NCBI GenBank assembly: GCA_040191315.1
Contig: JAWJLM010000011.1
Coordinates: 32,418-96,417 of the forward strand
Reading direction: 5' to 3'
Source of the DNA: Bacillaceae bacterium S4-13-56
Lineage (GTDB): Bacteria > Bacillota > Bacilli > Bacillales > JAWJLM01
DNA length: 64,000 bases
This document shows positions 46,179 through 55,045 of the stretch, one piece after another. The position numbers were made by a program, and so were the translations under genes. Under the pieces are notes generated by a model. It saw only the letters and a list, made by a program, of their open reading frames with translations. It searched no databases and was not told the DNA's origin. The stretch's first letter is position 1. Each line of letters opens with the position of its first letter.

Positions 46179-47642
46179 TGGTTGCCTATAATTATTTTGC
46201 GGATGAACAATTCTTGGCCTTTCTTTAGATGCTGGCACTGATACACGGATCAGGATATTTAGAAGAGATTTTAAATCAAAAGGCAAAAATGGCCATAGAT
46301 AAGGGGTATTAAATGAGCGAGTATGAGCCAAAAAGAGCAACAGTAACGTGGTACCAATTAAGAAACCATTAACACCAAAAATAGCAGTGATTATTAACAA
46401 GGCTACTCTTGCGATTTTATTAGCTACTCCCAATTCATAACTTGGGGTAGAAAAGGACCCAATTGCACTAATAGAAACGTATAAGATAACCTCAGGAACA
46501 AATAGGCCCACATCAATAGCAATTTGTCCAATCAATACTGCTGCTATTAACCCCATAGCAGTTGAGAGTGAGGTAGGTGTATGAATGGCTGCAATTCTTA
46601 AGAACTCAATCCCTATATCCGCTATGATTAGCTGTAAAACGACTGGTATATTGCTTTCTTCATTTGGTCCAATAAAACTTATCTCCTCTGGTAACAATGA
46701 AGGGTCTTGTACAAAGATAAGCCAAAGTGGTAACAGAAATAAGGAAGCGAAAATTCCCATAAAACGAATCCATTTGACGAATGTTCCAACAGTTGGGGAT
46801 TGACGATATTCTTCAGCATGCTGTACATGGTGAAAAAAAGTTGTTGGAGTAATGATCATACTAGGCGAAGTATCCACCATAACTAAGACATGTCCCTCTA
46901 AAATATGTGTTGCAGCCACATCGGGCCTTTCTGTATATCTAACTAAAGGAAATGGGTTGTAACCTTGTTTTACCATGAACTCTTCTACTGTTTTTTCTGC
47001 CATGGTAATTCCATCAATCTCTATTGCTTCTAACTCTGATTTAATTAATTTTACAAGACCAGGATCAGCAACATCTTGTAAATATGAAATACAAATATCC
47101 GTTTTTGAACGTTCTCCTACACGTAGAATTTCGTTTCTTAATCTTTCATCTCTAATTCTTCTTCTCGTTAAAGCTGTATTCTGAATAATATTCTCTGTAT
47201 ATCCGTCTCTCGATCCACGAATAACTTTTTCAGTATCAGGCTCTTGCGGAGATCTTCCAGGATAACTTCTAACATCAACAACAAATGCCTCTTTTTCCCC
47301 GTCAATAAACACAACTATCAACCCTGCCAGTAATTGGTCAACGACTTCATCTATTGTCTCTACACTTGTTACCTGTTGATGCACTAAACGATTTTCTATA
47401 ATTTCTTTCGTATTTTTACCAGGAGTTTCTTTATTGTTTAAGGAAAGTAGAGTTTCTAGTATTTCAATAATAAAAGCACTCTCACAAAGTCCTGTTAAGT
47501 AATAAATATGGATCTCTTTTTTTAAGATGGTTAGTTTACGAAAACCAACATCAAAGGATACCCCTACCCCAATGTGATCCCTCATAAATTCATCAACTTG
47601 TTTGATTTTCGGAGAAATGGGGGTTTTTTTATCTGTTTTCAA
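46176..47642 (-). CDS. spoVAF: Stage V sporulation protein AF (GerA-subunit-like)
   Basis: 488 aa. N-terminal cytoplasmic domain and C-terminal membrane domain of about five helices, homologous to GerAA-type germinant-receptor subunits (ILEGHVLVMVDTSPSMII, SLSTAMGLIAAVLIGQIAID). In B. subtilis SpoVAF works with FigP as an ion channel that amplifies germination. Last gene of the reduced spoVA operon; overlaps spoVAEa by 4 bp. Confidence 0.93.
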   Translation of the reverse strand: MKTDKKTPISPKIKQVDEFMRDHIGVGVSFDVGFRKLTILKKEIHIYYLTGLCESAFIIEILETLLSLNNKETPGKNTKEIIENRLVHQQVTSVETIDEVVDQLLAGLIVVFIDGEKEAFVVDVRSYPGRSPQEPDTEKVIRGSRDGYTENIIQNTALTRRRIRDERLRNEILRVGERSKTDICISYLQDVADPGLVKLIKSELEAIEIDGITMAEKTVEEFMVKQGYNPFPLVRYTERPDVAATHILEGHVLVMVDTSPSMIITPTTFFHHVQHAEEYRQSPTVGTFVKWIRFMGIFASLFLLPLWLIFVQDPSLLPEEISFIGPNEESNIPVVLQLIIADIGIEFLRIAAIHTPTSLSTAMGLIAAVLIGQIAIDVGLFVPEVILYVSISAIGSFSTPSYELGVANKIARVALLIITAIFGVNGFLIGTTLLLLFLAHTRSFNTPYLWPFLPFDLKSLLNILIRVSVPASKERPRIVHPQNNYRQP

Positions 47643-48196
47643 GTAATTCCCTCCCTCTCTAAAATAAATTTCAAGGCTTTTTTTGTAATTGGGGATCCTT
47701 TTTTTACATCATCTTTCCCATGCATTTTACCGATATCACCAATAGCGATAACATTGGGGATTGGTAATTGATCTAAAATATAAACAGTGTCACCGTTTAT
47801 TCTTTGACCCTCTAGTTCGATGACCCCCTCTTTGTCTACACCAGCCCCAACAAATTCTCCATCTTGAGTGATGGCCAAATCTATTCTAGTCCACTCAGAA
47901 TGTCGAGTGTGAGAGGCCACAGCTAAAGCCCCAATGATTACAATGTCAGGATGGTCAAATAAGGCCTGTATCACTTTTTCTCCAGGACCAATACCCTGAA
48001 TCCCAGCATCATCAACCAAGACATAGATAGGATCTTCATTGATTGAGAGGATTCGTTGAATGAAATCATTCGGCTCAATTTCTGTAGGGTTTGATGCAAA
48101 ATCTGCTAGACAATACCCACCTATTTCCTTGCTTATCGTTATAACTGATTTTCTTGCGTATTCATCTGCATCTGTAATGATAATAACTCTTTTCAT
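47639..48196 (-). CDS. spoVAEa: Stage V sporulation protein AEa
   Basis: Soluble 185-residue protein with MKRVIIITDADEYARKS at the start and VLVDDAGIQGIGPGE in the middle, typical of SpoVAEa, which in spores is associated with the germination machinery. Directly preceded by spoVAB (40-bp gap) rather than spoVAEb. Confidence 0.9.
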   Translation of the reverse strand: MKRVIIITDADEYARKSVITISKEIGGYCLADFASNPTEIEPNDFIQRILSINEDPIYVLVDDAGIQGIGPGEKVIQALFDHPDIVIIGALAVASHTRHSEWTRIDLAITQDGEFVGAGVDKEGVIELEGQRINGDTVYILDQLPIPNVIAIGDIGKMHGKDDVKKGSPITKKALKFILEREGIT

Positions 48197-48236
48197 TTAG
48201 GCTCGGTCCTTTCCTAATAAAATGGTTTTGGATCTT

Positions 48237-48653
48237 TTATTTCACAAACCATAACCAATGAAAAAGGGAACCGGATATTTTCCCTATTACAATTGCCATT
48301 ATGAATAGCAACATTTTATGCTCCATACCTAGTCTTCTCGTAATAATGGGGAACACGTTTAAGACTTCTGTTAGCGCTGCAGCTAACATTCCAACAAAAA
48401 TACCATGGGCAATTCCCCATATGGATAACGTCCATTCTGGAAGTGAAAATCTAAACCATTCAAAAGAAAGAAAAACTCCGAATAGTGAGCCTAGTACTAC
48501 AACTGTTTGATAGTAGCGGCTGAGATGTCCCGTTTTTGATAGTTGCATTAATCTCGGAATCACTCCCAAGACTGTTAAAAATGCGACTAGTCCTCCTCCT
48601 ACTGCTAATCCTCCACCTAGTCCTATAATAAATTCCAAAAGAACAGTAATCAT
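48237..48653 (-). CDS. spoVAB: Stage V sporulation protein AB
   Basis: 138-residue membrane protein with four helices (GLGGGLAVGGGLVAFLTVLG at the N-terminus). Part of the forespore SpoVA set linked to dipicolinate movement. Overlaps spoVAA by 4 bp. Confidence 0.9.
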   Translation of the reverse strand: MITVLLEFIIGLGGGLAVGGGLVAFLTVLGVIPRLMQLSKTGHLSRYYQTVVVLGSLFGVFLSFEWFRFSLPEWTLSIWGIAHGIFVGMLAAALTEVLNVFPIITRRLGMEHKMLLFIMAIVIGKISGSLFHWLWFVK

Positions 48654-49261
48654 GATTTGGGATCCGTCTTATTCTGGTGTTTAATTAAGTATTTGTCGAT
48701 GTCTGACTGGTAATTATTCATTTCAATTTCTAGTGGACTAGGTTCCTCATTAATCCGTTTTTTAAATACATGGTTAAAAAATAATACCATCCCCAAACCA
48801 AGGCCAAAGGAATATGGAATTTGAATCCACAGTGGGTATTTCTCCTCTTTACCAGTTATCATATAGTGCAATTTTTGTTGCACCTGTTGCATACTTACAT
48901 CATAATGAAAATTTATGATTGCCATCCCAGCCCCTACAAAAAGGAGGAGCCAAATTACTCCAACGAGAAGAAAAGGAGTTCGTTTTATCGGTTTTTCCAT
49001 TAAAATCATGGTCTCGCTATAACCGATAAATTGATACTCCAAATAAGGAAAGTTCTTATATAGTTGATCGAGAATATAAAATGAATCCAAAACAACAACA
49101 TTCTCATCTTCTTCTGTATATTGATAAATAGAATAGTTTCTTAATGCTGTTTGAAGTCCAGATGGACCCTTAATATGAGCAATCATGGACAAAGTGATAT
49201 TCTTTGGTTCCTTTATATGCACTTTAGGTTTTAGTTGTATATAAACGATTGAATCCATCAT
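48650..49261 (-). CDS. spoVAA: Stage V sporulation protein AA
   Basis: 203 aa: N-terminal soluble domain (VYIQLKPKVHIKEPKNITL, about 1-90), then two membrane helices near 97-115 and 150-168 and a charged tail. First gene of the spoVA operon. Its sigma G promoter should lie just beyond 49261, close to repeat copy C3. Confidence 0.9.
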   Translation of the reverse strand: MMDSIVYIQLKPKVHIKEPKNITLSMIAHIKGPSGLQTALRNYSIYQYTEEDENVVVLDSFYILDQLYKNFPYLEYQFIGYSETMILMEKPIKRTPFLLVGVIWLLLFVGAGMAIINFHYDVSMQQVQQKLHYMITGKEEKYPLWIQIPYSFGLGLGMVLFFNHVFKKRINEEPSPLEIEMNNYQSDIDKYLIKHQNKTDPKS

Positions 49262-49310
49262 ACCTTCCCACCTTTATAAGGTTAGTATGTGGAAGCTTTG
49301 TTTAATTCAT

Positions 49311-49465
49311 TCATATTAGAAAAACTTGGTTTATTGTTAAAGGGATTCTTGAAAGCAAAATACACTTTCAAGAATCCGTTATACTCTGAAGTGTAAGTTC
49401 TAATGGGGGAAAGCCTAATTTTTTTATGTACTATCAACTGACCAAAGTTAGAAATTTTGGTAGTA
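49311..49465 (+). repeat. Dispersed repeat family C, copy 3
   Basis: About 155 bp: ATTAGAAAAACTTGG at the start, the AAAGGGATTCTTGAAAG / CTTTCAAGAATCCGTT inverted repeat, TGTACTATCAAC and TTTTGGTAGTAA at the end. Directly joined to repeat B3. Confidence 0.75.
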
Positions 49466-49769
49466 AGAAAAGCGCAAGCGCCCTCGATCATCGACGTACG
49501 GCGGTGGACCTCATCGATATTAAGGATCGGCGGCTAAAGCCGTCACATCGTGTGACAACGCCGAGGTGACCTACATCGTGTAGGCCCAAAGGAAACACGG
49601 TTCACGAGGGCTCGCATCCTGCGGGTCAGTTCGGTGTTGCGACAAATGTTTTCGGTGGGGCCGAATAATCGGATGTCGCGTTTTTAACCGAACCTCCTTC
49701 ATCGATGTTGACTTATCGATGGAGAGGAGGGAACCGACTCTAGTCGATAGGGCGCTGGAGCTAGACAAA
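49466..49769 (+). repeat. Long GC-rich family B element, copy 3 (possible structured RNA)
   Basis: About 304 bp and markedly more GC-rich than its surroundings. Its ends (AGAAAAGCGCAAGCGCC and GGGCGCTGGAGCTAGACAAA) match family B, but its interior is unique here and full of short hairpins: CGGC/GCCG at 49531, TCACA/TGTGA at 49543, CCTACA/TGTAGG at 49570, and a long CCTCC...ATCGAT / ATCGAT...GGAGG stem near 49693-49730. Two open frames on the minus strand overlap it but look like chance. Confidence 0.65.
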
Positions 49770-49789
49770 TTTTATACTTTCCTATCTGT

Positions 49790-49821
49790 TAAAAAAAGCT
49801 AGGGGCATCCCTAGCTTTTTA
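49790..49821 (-). terminator. Terminator of the spoIIA operon
   Basis: AAAAAAAGCTAGGG / CCCTAGCTTTTT with a GCAT loop, 30 bp past sigF. Confidence 0.85.
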
Positions 49822-49850
49822 ACTATCTACCTTCATCGAAAGTGTACTTT

Positions 49851-50606
49851 TTAGTTCATTTCGTTTCGAATGACATCTAATATTTTCTTTTCGAGCCTCG
49901 AGACTTGAACTTGTGAAATTCCAAGCCGGTTTGCTACTTCAGATTGGGTTTGATCTTTATAATAGCGTAAGTAAATAATTAATCGTTCTCTTTCGTCCAA
50001 TCTTAAGAGGGCTTCTTTTAAAGCCATCTTATCAAACCATTTAGAATCCTGGTCTGCCATTTGGTCTAGTAAAGTAATTGGGTCTCCGTCATTTTCATAT
50101 ACAGTTTCATGAATTGATTGAGGAGATTTGGCAGCTTCTTGAGCAAGTACAATTTCTTCAGAAGGAATTTCTAAGGCTTCAGACAATTCGTGGATAGTAG
50201 GACTTCTACCAAGCTTCTTGGTAAGCTCATCCTTCTTTCTTCTGATTTTATTCCCTGTTTCCTTTAAGGAACGGGATACTTTTATACTCCCATCATCTCT
50301 AATAAACCTTTGTATCTCTCCTATGATCATTGGCACGGCATAGGTAGAAAACTTAACATCATAAGATAAATCAAACTTATCAATGGATTTGATTAAACCT
50401 ATGCTCCCAATTTGGAATAAATCATCTGGATCATACCCACGATTTAAAAATCGCTGAACAACAGACCAAACCAATCGTATGTTTTTTTCGACCAGCAAAT
50501 CTCTAGCTGTTTGATCTCCTTCCTGACTCGCTTTGATATAGAATTTTACCTCTTCATCACTAAGCTGTTCCTCTCGACTTGAACTTTTTTTCAATTCTAC
50601 ATCCAT
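49851..50606 (-). CDS. sigF: Forespore RNA polymerase sigma factor SigF
   Basis: First compartment-specific sporulation sigma factor. Regions 2 (LVEKNIRLVWSVV, YDPDDLFQIGSIGLIKSIDKFD), 3 and 4 (DERERLIIYLRYYKDQTQSEVANRLGISQVQVSRLEKKI) are complete. 251 aa. Third gene of spoIIAA-spoIIAB-sigF and 11 bp after spoIIAB. Confidence 0.97.
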   Translation of the reverse strand: MDVELKKSSSREEQLSDEEVKFYIKASQEGDQTARDLLVEKNIRLVWSVVQRFLNRGYDPDDLFQIGSIGLIKSIDKFDLSYDVKFSTYAVPMIIGEIQRFIRDDGSIKVSRSLKETGNKIRRKKDELTKKLGRSPTIHELSEALEIPSEEIVLAQEAAKSPQSIHETVYENDGDPITLLDQMADQDSKWFDKMALKEALLRLDERERLIIYLRYYKDQTQSEVANRLGISQVQVSRLEKKILDVIRNEMN

Positions 50607-50617
50607 ATCATTTCCCC

Positions 50618-51058
50618 TTAATTACAAACCGGCTTATTTTGAGTTAAGTGTTTAGTTAAATGAACAGCTGTACCTTGTCCAGGAGAGGATTCAATTTCAA
50701 TTTGGTCCATAAAGTTTTCCATAATCGTAAAGCCCATTCCAGAACGCTCTAGTTCTGGTTTCGAGGTGTAGAGAGGCTGTCTTGCCTCATCGATGTTTTC
50801 AATCCCTTTCCCTTCATCTCGTATGGTTATTTGTACGGTTTTATCTTCAATGACACAAGATATATAGACCTTACCTAATCCGTTCCCATCATACCCATGG
50901 ATAATAGCATTCGTGACTGCTTCTGAGATTACAGTTTTAATCTCGGTAAGTTCATCCATTGTAGGATCTAGTTGAGTAATAAATGAAGCGACTGTAACAC
51001 GAGCGAATGATTCATTATCACTTAGAGCAGAGAAAGATAAATTCATTTCGTTTCTCAT
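50618..51058 (-). CDS. spoIIAB: Anti-sigma F factor SpoIIAB
   Basis: Serine kinase/anti-sigma factor that holds SigF and phosphorylates SpoIIAA. GHKL ATPase motifs: [32 protein letters not shown]. 146 aa, as in B. subtilis. Overlaps spoIIAA by 4 bp. Confidence 0.97.
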   Translation of the reverse strand: MRNEMNLSFSALSDNESFARVTVASFITQLDPTMDELTEIKTVISEAVTNAIIHGYDGNGLGKVYISCVIEDKTVQITIRDEGKGIENIDEARQPLYTSKPELERSGMGFTIMENFMDQIEIESSPGQGTAVHLTKHLTQNKPVCN

Positions 51059-51408
51059 GACGCCACCCCCATATTTTGAAGGGCATGTACCTCGTCATCT
51101 TCAAATCGAATAATTTTAAACATTCCTGACATATCAAATAATCTCTTGATAGCAGGAGAAATGGAACATACAACCATTTCTCCACCTGCTTGTTTTAGCT
51201 CCTTATATCGGCCTAAAATGACTCCTAATCCAGAGCTATCCATGAAACTAAGACCTTCTAAATTTAACAAAACATGTTTAATATCATTTTCTTCTAACAT
51301 TTCTTTCCAATTGGTGCGAAACTGATCTGATGTGTGGTGATCCAATTCACCTTTTAATCTTACTAATAAAACATGTTGATGTTTTTCAAAATCAACCGAA
51401 AAGCTCAC
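51055..51408 (-). CDS. spoIIAA: Anti-anti-sigma F factor SpoIIAA
   Basis: STAS-domain protein that, when dephosphorylated by SpoIIE, displaces SigF from SpoIIAB. The phosphorylated serine is in [17 protein letters not shown] near residue 58. The GTG at 51408, 8 bp after AAGGAGG, gives 117 aa and an MSFSVDF N-terminus like the B. subtilis one; the ATG at 51414 is too close to the SD. Confidence 0.96.
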   Translation of the reverse strand: MSFSVDFEKHQHVLLVRLKGELDHHTSDQFRTNWKEMLEENDIKHVLLNLEGLSFMDSSGLGVILGRYKELKQAGGEMVVCSISPAIKRLFDMSGMFKIIRFEDDEVHALQNMGVAS

Positions 51409-51441
51409 AAGCATATCCTCCTTCAAAATGTTGTTCCATGT

Positions 51442-51472
51442 GAGTTTCGCTTTGATTTTTTAAAATTCCTGC
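51442..51472 (-). promoter_or_regulatory. Sigma H-type promoter of spoIIAA-spoIIAB-sigF
   Basis: On the minus strand GCAGGAATT (-35, consensus RnAGGAwww), 12 bp, then AGCGAAACT (-10, consensus RnnGAATww, one core mismatch), about 35 bp before the spoIIAA start. Position agrees with the known sigma H promoter of this operon. Confidence 0.6.
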
Positions 51473-51494
51473 TAAAAGACAAAAGTAGTGTCCA

Positions 51495-51501
51495 TTCGTC
51501 A
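51495..51501 (-). promoter_or_regulatory. Spo0A box upstream of spoIIA
   Basis: TGACGAA on the minus strand matches the 0A-box TGnCGAA and lies about 23 bp upstream of the sigma H -35 element, where Spo0A acts in B. subtilis. Confidence 0.5.
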
Positions 51502-51504
51502 ATT

Positions 51505-52680
51505 TCATTGCTTTATTTTTAACACTTGATCCATAAGATTTCTTTTCCATAAAGACCATAATGAAGCTTTATCTACAGATACCCCTACCACAAGAGGACT
51601 CTTATATATGGTTTCTTCCCCATCTTTAACTAATAACATCCCAATTTTATCGCCTCTTTTTAATGGAGCTTTGACATTATTATCTATTTTGGTTTCTGTA
51701 GAAAATCCATCCATTTCTTGACCCTTTTTAATTAAAATTGAAATAGGTTCAGACGTATAAATATCCACTTGTTCTGGTTCCCCTTTGGTTAAGCGGAGTT
51801 GATCAACAACTTCATTTCTCTCAAATAATTTCTTTGTTTCATACTGGGAGAATGCATAGTCTAGCATTTGTGATACTTCTGCATTTCTTGTTTTAGGTGT
51901 TTCTTCTCCCATAACCACAGCGATTACTCGCATACCATTCTTTTCAGCAGTAGCAGTTAAACAATATTTTGCTTCGCTCGTATAACCTGTTTTCAGGCCA
52001 TCCACACCATCATAAAAACGAACAAGTTTGTTTGTATTAACTAACCAAAATGGATCATCAGAGTCTTTGCGAAGATAATCTTCATAAATGCCTGTATATT
52101 TTGTTATATTCTCATACTTAAGGAGTTCTCTTGCCATAACTGCCATGTCATTTGCCGTGGAGTAATGGTCAGATTCAGGCAATCCTGTTGTATTTTGAAA
52201 CTTTGTATTTTTTAATCCTAATTCTTTTGCTTTTTCATTCATTTTCTTCACAAACATTTCTTCGCTTCCGGCAATTTTTTCAGCTAACGCTACGGAAGCA
52301 TCATTTCCAGAGGCAACGGCAATTCCTTTTAACAAATCCTCTACTGTCATTTCTTCCCCAGCTTCAAGAAATATTTGGGATCCTCCCATAGAAGCAGCGT
52401 ATTCACTTGCCCTTACTTTTTCATCCAGGGATAGTGCTCCATTATCCAACGCCTCCATGATTAAAAGTAGAGTCATGATCTTAGTCATACTCGCTGGAGG
52501 TAGCTCCTCATCGGCATTCTTTTTAAATAAAACTTCTCCTGTATCTCTTTCTATCAAAATGGCTGATCGAGCTTTTTTCGCTAAGCCAACACCACTGTCT
52601 TTACTTTCTTCTCCGAAGATTGTCTGCGGTGTCATACTAAAAAACATTAAAACTACTAGCAAAATTGACAATTTCTTCAT
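51505..52680 (-). CDS. dacF: D-alanyl-D-alanine carboxypeptidase DacF
   Basis: Forespore penicillin-binding protein. Signal peptide at about 1-23; active-site SMTK, SGN(D) and LKTGYT motifs; C-terminal beta domain and amphipathic anchor (SLWSLWKRNLMDQVLKIK). 391 aa. Lies just upstream of spoIIAA, as in B. subtilis, where readthrough forms a longer late transcript. Confidence 0.94.
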   Translation of the reverse strand: MKKLSILLVVLMFFSMTPQTIFGEESKDSGVGLAKKARSAILIERDTGEVLFKKNADEELPPASMTKIMTLLLIMEALDNGALSLDEKVRASEYAASMGGSQIFLEAGEEMTVEDLLKGIAVASGNDASVALAEKIAGSEEMFVKKMNEKAKELGLKNTKFQNTTGLPESDHYSTANDMAVMARELLKYENITKYTGIYEDYLRKDSDDPFWLVNTNKLVRFYDGVDGLKTGYTSEAKYCLTATAEKNGMRVIAVVMGEETPKTRNAEVSQMLDYAFSQYETKKLFERNEVVDQLRLTKGEPEQVDIYTSEPISILIKKGQEMDGFSTETKIDNNVKAPLKRGDKIGMLLVKDGEETIYKSPLVVGVSVDKASLWSLWKRNLMDQVLKIKQ

Positions 52681-52742
52681 TTGTGTCCCTCCATTCTATG
52701 TACCTACATATTTTTACCAAAGAAGGTTTTTTTATAACAATA

Positions 52743-52836
52743 AAATTAGAAAAAATAGGCTTATTGCCAAGTTCTAAGGGCGATAGCCCAATTTTTCATG
52801 TACTATCAACCAGCTAAAGTTATAAATTCTGATAAC
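52743..52836 (+). repeat. Dispersed repeat family C, copy 4 (short)
   Basis: About 95 bp: AATTAGAAAAAATAGGCTTA, GGGCGATAGCCCAATTTTTC, TGTACTATCAACCAGC and ATTCTGATAAC. It lacks the central hairpin of the longer copies. Confidence 0.65.
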
Positions 52837-52840
52837 AAAA

Positions 52841-52873
52841 AAAAATCGTGAGTCTAAAGACTCACGATTTTCA
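52841..52873 (-). terminator. Terminator after pdp
   Basis: AAAATCGTGAGTCT / GACTCACGATTTT, 13-bp stem with a short A loop and T tails on both strands. Confidence 0.9.
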
Positions 52874-52876
52874 GCT

Positions 52877-54181
52877 TTATTTTGTAATAATGTCGTAAAT
52901 TAATGTTGGGGATTCTGCAGGTTCTTTTTGAATGACTATGTTTTTATCTAAAATTTTTAACACTTCGAAAACATCCTCTTGATTAGAATGTATAGTAGCG
53001 ATTGAATCTCCCTTTTGAACCGAATCTCCAACCTTTTTATTCAAATAGATTCCAACAGACAAATCGATTATTGAGTCTTTAGTTGCACGGCCAGCACCCA
53101 AAATCATGGCTGCGGTTCCAATTTCATCCGCAATCATTGATGAAATATAGCCATCTTCTTTTGCAAGAAATTCAATTTGATAGCTGGCTTGTGGTAGTTT
53201 TTCTGGATGATCTACCACGGAAGGATCTCCGCCTTGTGAAGATAAAAACGTTTTAAACTTCTCTATAGCTTTCCTATTCTTCACAGATTCGATGAGCATT
53301 TCTCTTGCTTGGTCAAGGGAGTCAGCCTTTTTAGCCAATACAACCATTTGACTGCCAAGAGATAAACAAAGTTCAGTTAAATCTTCAGGCCCATTTCCAT
53401 TTAATGTATCAATAGCCTCCCGAACTTCTAGAGCATTTCCAATAGCGCGTCCAAGAGGTTGAGACATATCAGAAATGATAGCCATTGTTCTTCTTCCTAC
53501 TTTGTTACCAATTGTGACCATAGCTTCAGCTAAATTTCGAGCATCCTCTTTGTCTTTCATGAAAGCTCCTGCTCCTGTTTTCACATCGAGTACTATAGCA
53601 TCAGCACCGGCAGCAATCTTCTTACTCATTATAGAACTCGCAATAAGTGGTATAGAATTGACCGTAGCTGTAACGTCTCTTAGGCTGTACAGCTTTTTAT
53701 CTGCTGGAGTTAAATTCCCGGACTGCCCTATAACGGAAATAAGATTTTGATTTACTAGCCTTATAAATTCACTTTTATCAATTTCCACATGAAAACCTGG
53801 AACAGACTCGAGCTTATCTATTGTCCCTCCTGTATGGCCCAAACCCCTTCCACTCATTTTGGCAACTGGAACGCCAACAGAAGCAACCAATGGGGCTAAT
53901 ATGAGGGTTGTCGTATCTCCAACTCCTCCAGTTGAATGTTTATCTACCTTTATACCTTCGATTTCAGATAAATCAATAGTGTCACCACTATTTACAATGG
54001 CCATCGTTAAATGGACTCGTTCTTCTTCATTCATGTCTTGAAAGAAGATTGCCATGCATAAAGCACTGGCCTGGTAATCAGGGATATCTCCATTTGTGTA
54101 ATGCTCAATAAAATAATCAATTTCTTCTTTACTTAAATGATGTCCATCTCTTTTTTTGGCAATGATATCATACATTCTCAT
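52877..54181 (-). CDS. pdp: Pyrimidine-nucleoside phosphorylase
   Basis: Phosphorolyses uridine, deoxyuridine and thymidine. Phosphate-binding KHSTGGVGD near residues 82-90, [11 protein letters not shown], and [14 protein letters not shown]. 434 aa. It is the last gene of a deoB-punA-pdp cluster; in B. subtilis pdp is instead with dra and nupC. Confidence 0.95.
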   Translation of the reverse strand: MRMYDIIAKKRDGHHLSKEEIDYFIEHYTNGDIPDYQASALCMAIFFQDMNEEERVHLTMAIVNSGDTIDLSEIEGIKVDKHSTGGVGDTTTLILAPLVASVGVPVAKMSGRGLGHTGGTIDKLESVPGFHVEIDKSEFIRLVNQNLISVIGQSGNLTPADKKLYSLRDVTATVNSIPLIASSIMSKKIAAGADAIVLDVKTGAGAFMKDKEDARNLAEAMVTIGNKVGRRTMAIISDMSQPLGRAIGNALEVREAIDTLNGNGPEDLTELCLSLGSQMVVLAKKADSLDQAREMLIESVKNRKAIEKFKTFLSSQGGDPSVVDHPEKLPQASYQIEFLAKEDGYISSMIADEIGTAAMILGAGRATKDSIIDLSVGIYLNKKVGDSVQKGDSIATIHSNQEDVFEVLKILDKNIVIQKEPAESPTLIYDIITK

Positions 54182-54205
54182 GGGCCAATGTCCTCCCCTT
54201 GTGTT

Positions 54206-55030
54206 TTATTGTGGAAATGAAGCAACAATTTCTTTGACAAAAGAAAGAAAATCTTTTTTTACTTTCTGAGTCGTATCGATAACTTCATCATGCGTTAAGG
54301 GTTGGTCTAAAATTCCTGCAGCCATATTGGATATACATGAAATACCTAACACGGACATGCCTGCATGATTCGCTACAATTACCTCTGGAACAGTAGACAT
54401 CCCAACGGCATCTCCACCTAATATACGTAACATTTTAATTTCAGCTCCTGTTTCATAAACTGGACCCGTATTACCTACATAAACGCCTTTCTGCACCTTT
54501 AACGATAAGTCTTGAGCTACTTTTTCTGCATGTTGTATTAGATTTCGATTATACGCTTGGGACATATCAGGGAAACGGGGACCCATCGCACGATCATTCT
54601 TGCCAATTAAAGGGTTTGTACCCATCATGTTTATATGGTCGGTAATTATCATTAGGTCCCCTGGCTGAAAGCTCTCATTAATTCCTCCAGCGGCATTCGT
54701 TACAAGCAAATGGTTAATCCCAAGTTCTTTCATTACTCGTACTGGAAAAGTCACTTGTTGCATGGAATAACCTTCATAAAAATGAAATCTTCCCTGCATA
54801 GCCATAACTGTTTTGCCTTCAAGAATACCAACAACTAACTGCCCTTTATGCCCTTCAACCGTAGATTTTGGAAAGTTAGGAATTTCATCATAGGATATAG
54901 TCACAGCATCATCGATTTCATCAGCAAGAACCCCTAATCCAGATCCTAAAATAAGGCCAATTACAGGATTCTTTCCATTGATCTTTTGAGCAATAAAATG
55001 CGATGCCTCTGATTGATTATTTTTGTCCAC
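54206..55030 (-). CDS. punA: Purine-nucleoside phosphorylase
   Basis: Releases guanine/hypoxanthine from nucleosides (high-molecular-mass PNP class, PupG type). GSGLG phosphate loop near residues 29-33, GRFHFYEGYS, TNAAGGIN and VGMSTVPEV are all present. 274 aa. 15 bp after deoB. Confidence 0.95.
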   Translation of the reverse strand: MDKNNQSEASHFIAQKINGKNPVIGLILGSGLGVLADEIDDAVTISYDEIPNFPKSTVEGHKGQLVVGILEGKTVMAMQGRFHFYEGYSMQQVTFPVRVMKELGINHLLVTNAAGGINESFQPGDLMIITDHINMMGTNPLIGKNDRAMGPRFPDMSQAYNRNLIQHAEKVAQDLSLKVQKGVYVGNTGPVYETGAEIKMLRILGGDAVGMSTVPEVIVANHAGMSVLGISCISNMAAGILDQPLTHDEVIDTTQKVKKDFLSFVKEIVASFPQ

Positions 55031-55045
55031 CTTGACTCCCCCTCA

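Noticed and set aside
49282..49768. Two minus-strand frames of 65-69 codons upstream of spoVAA
   Set aside because: They coincide with repeats C3 and B3; composition follows the repeat and no start signal is present.
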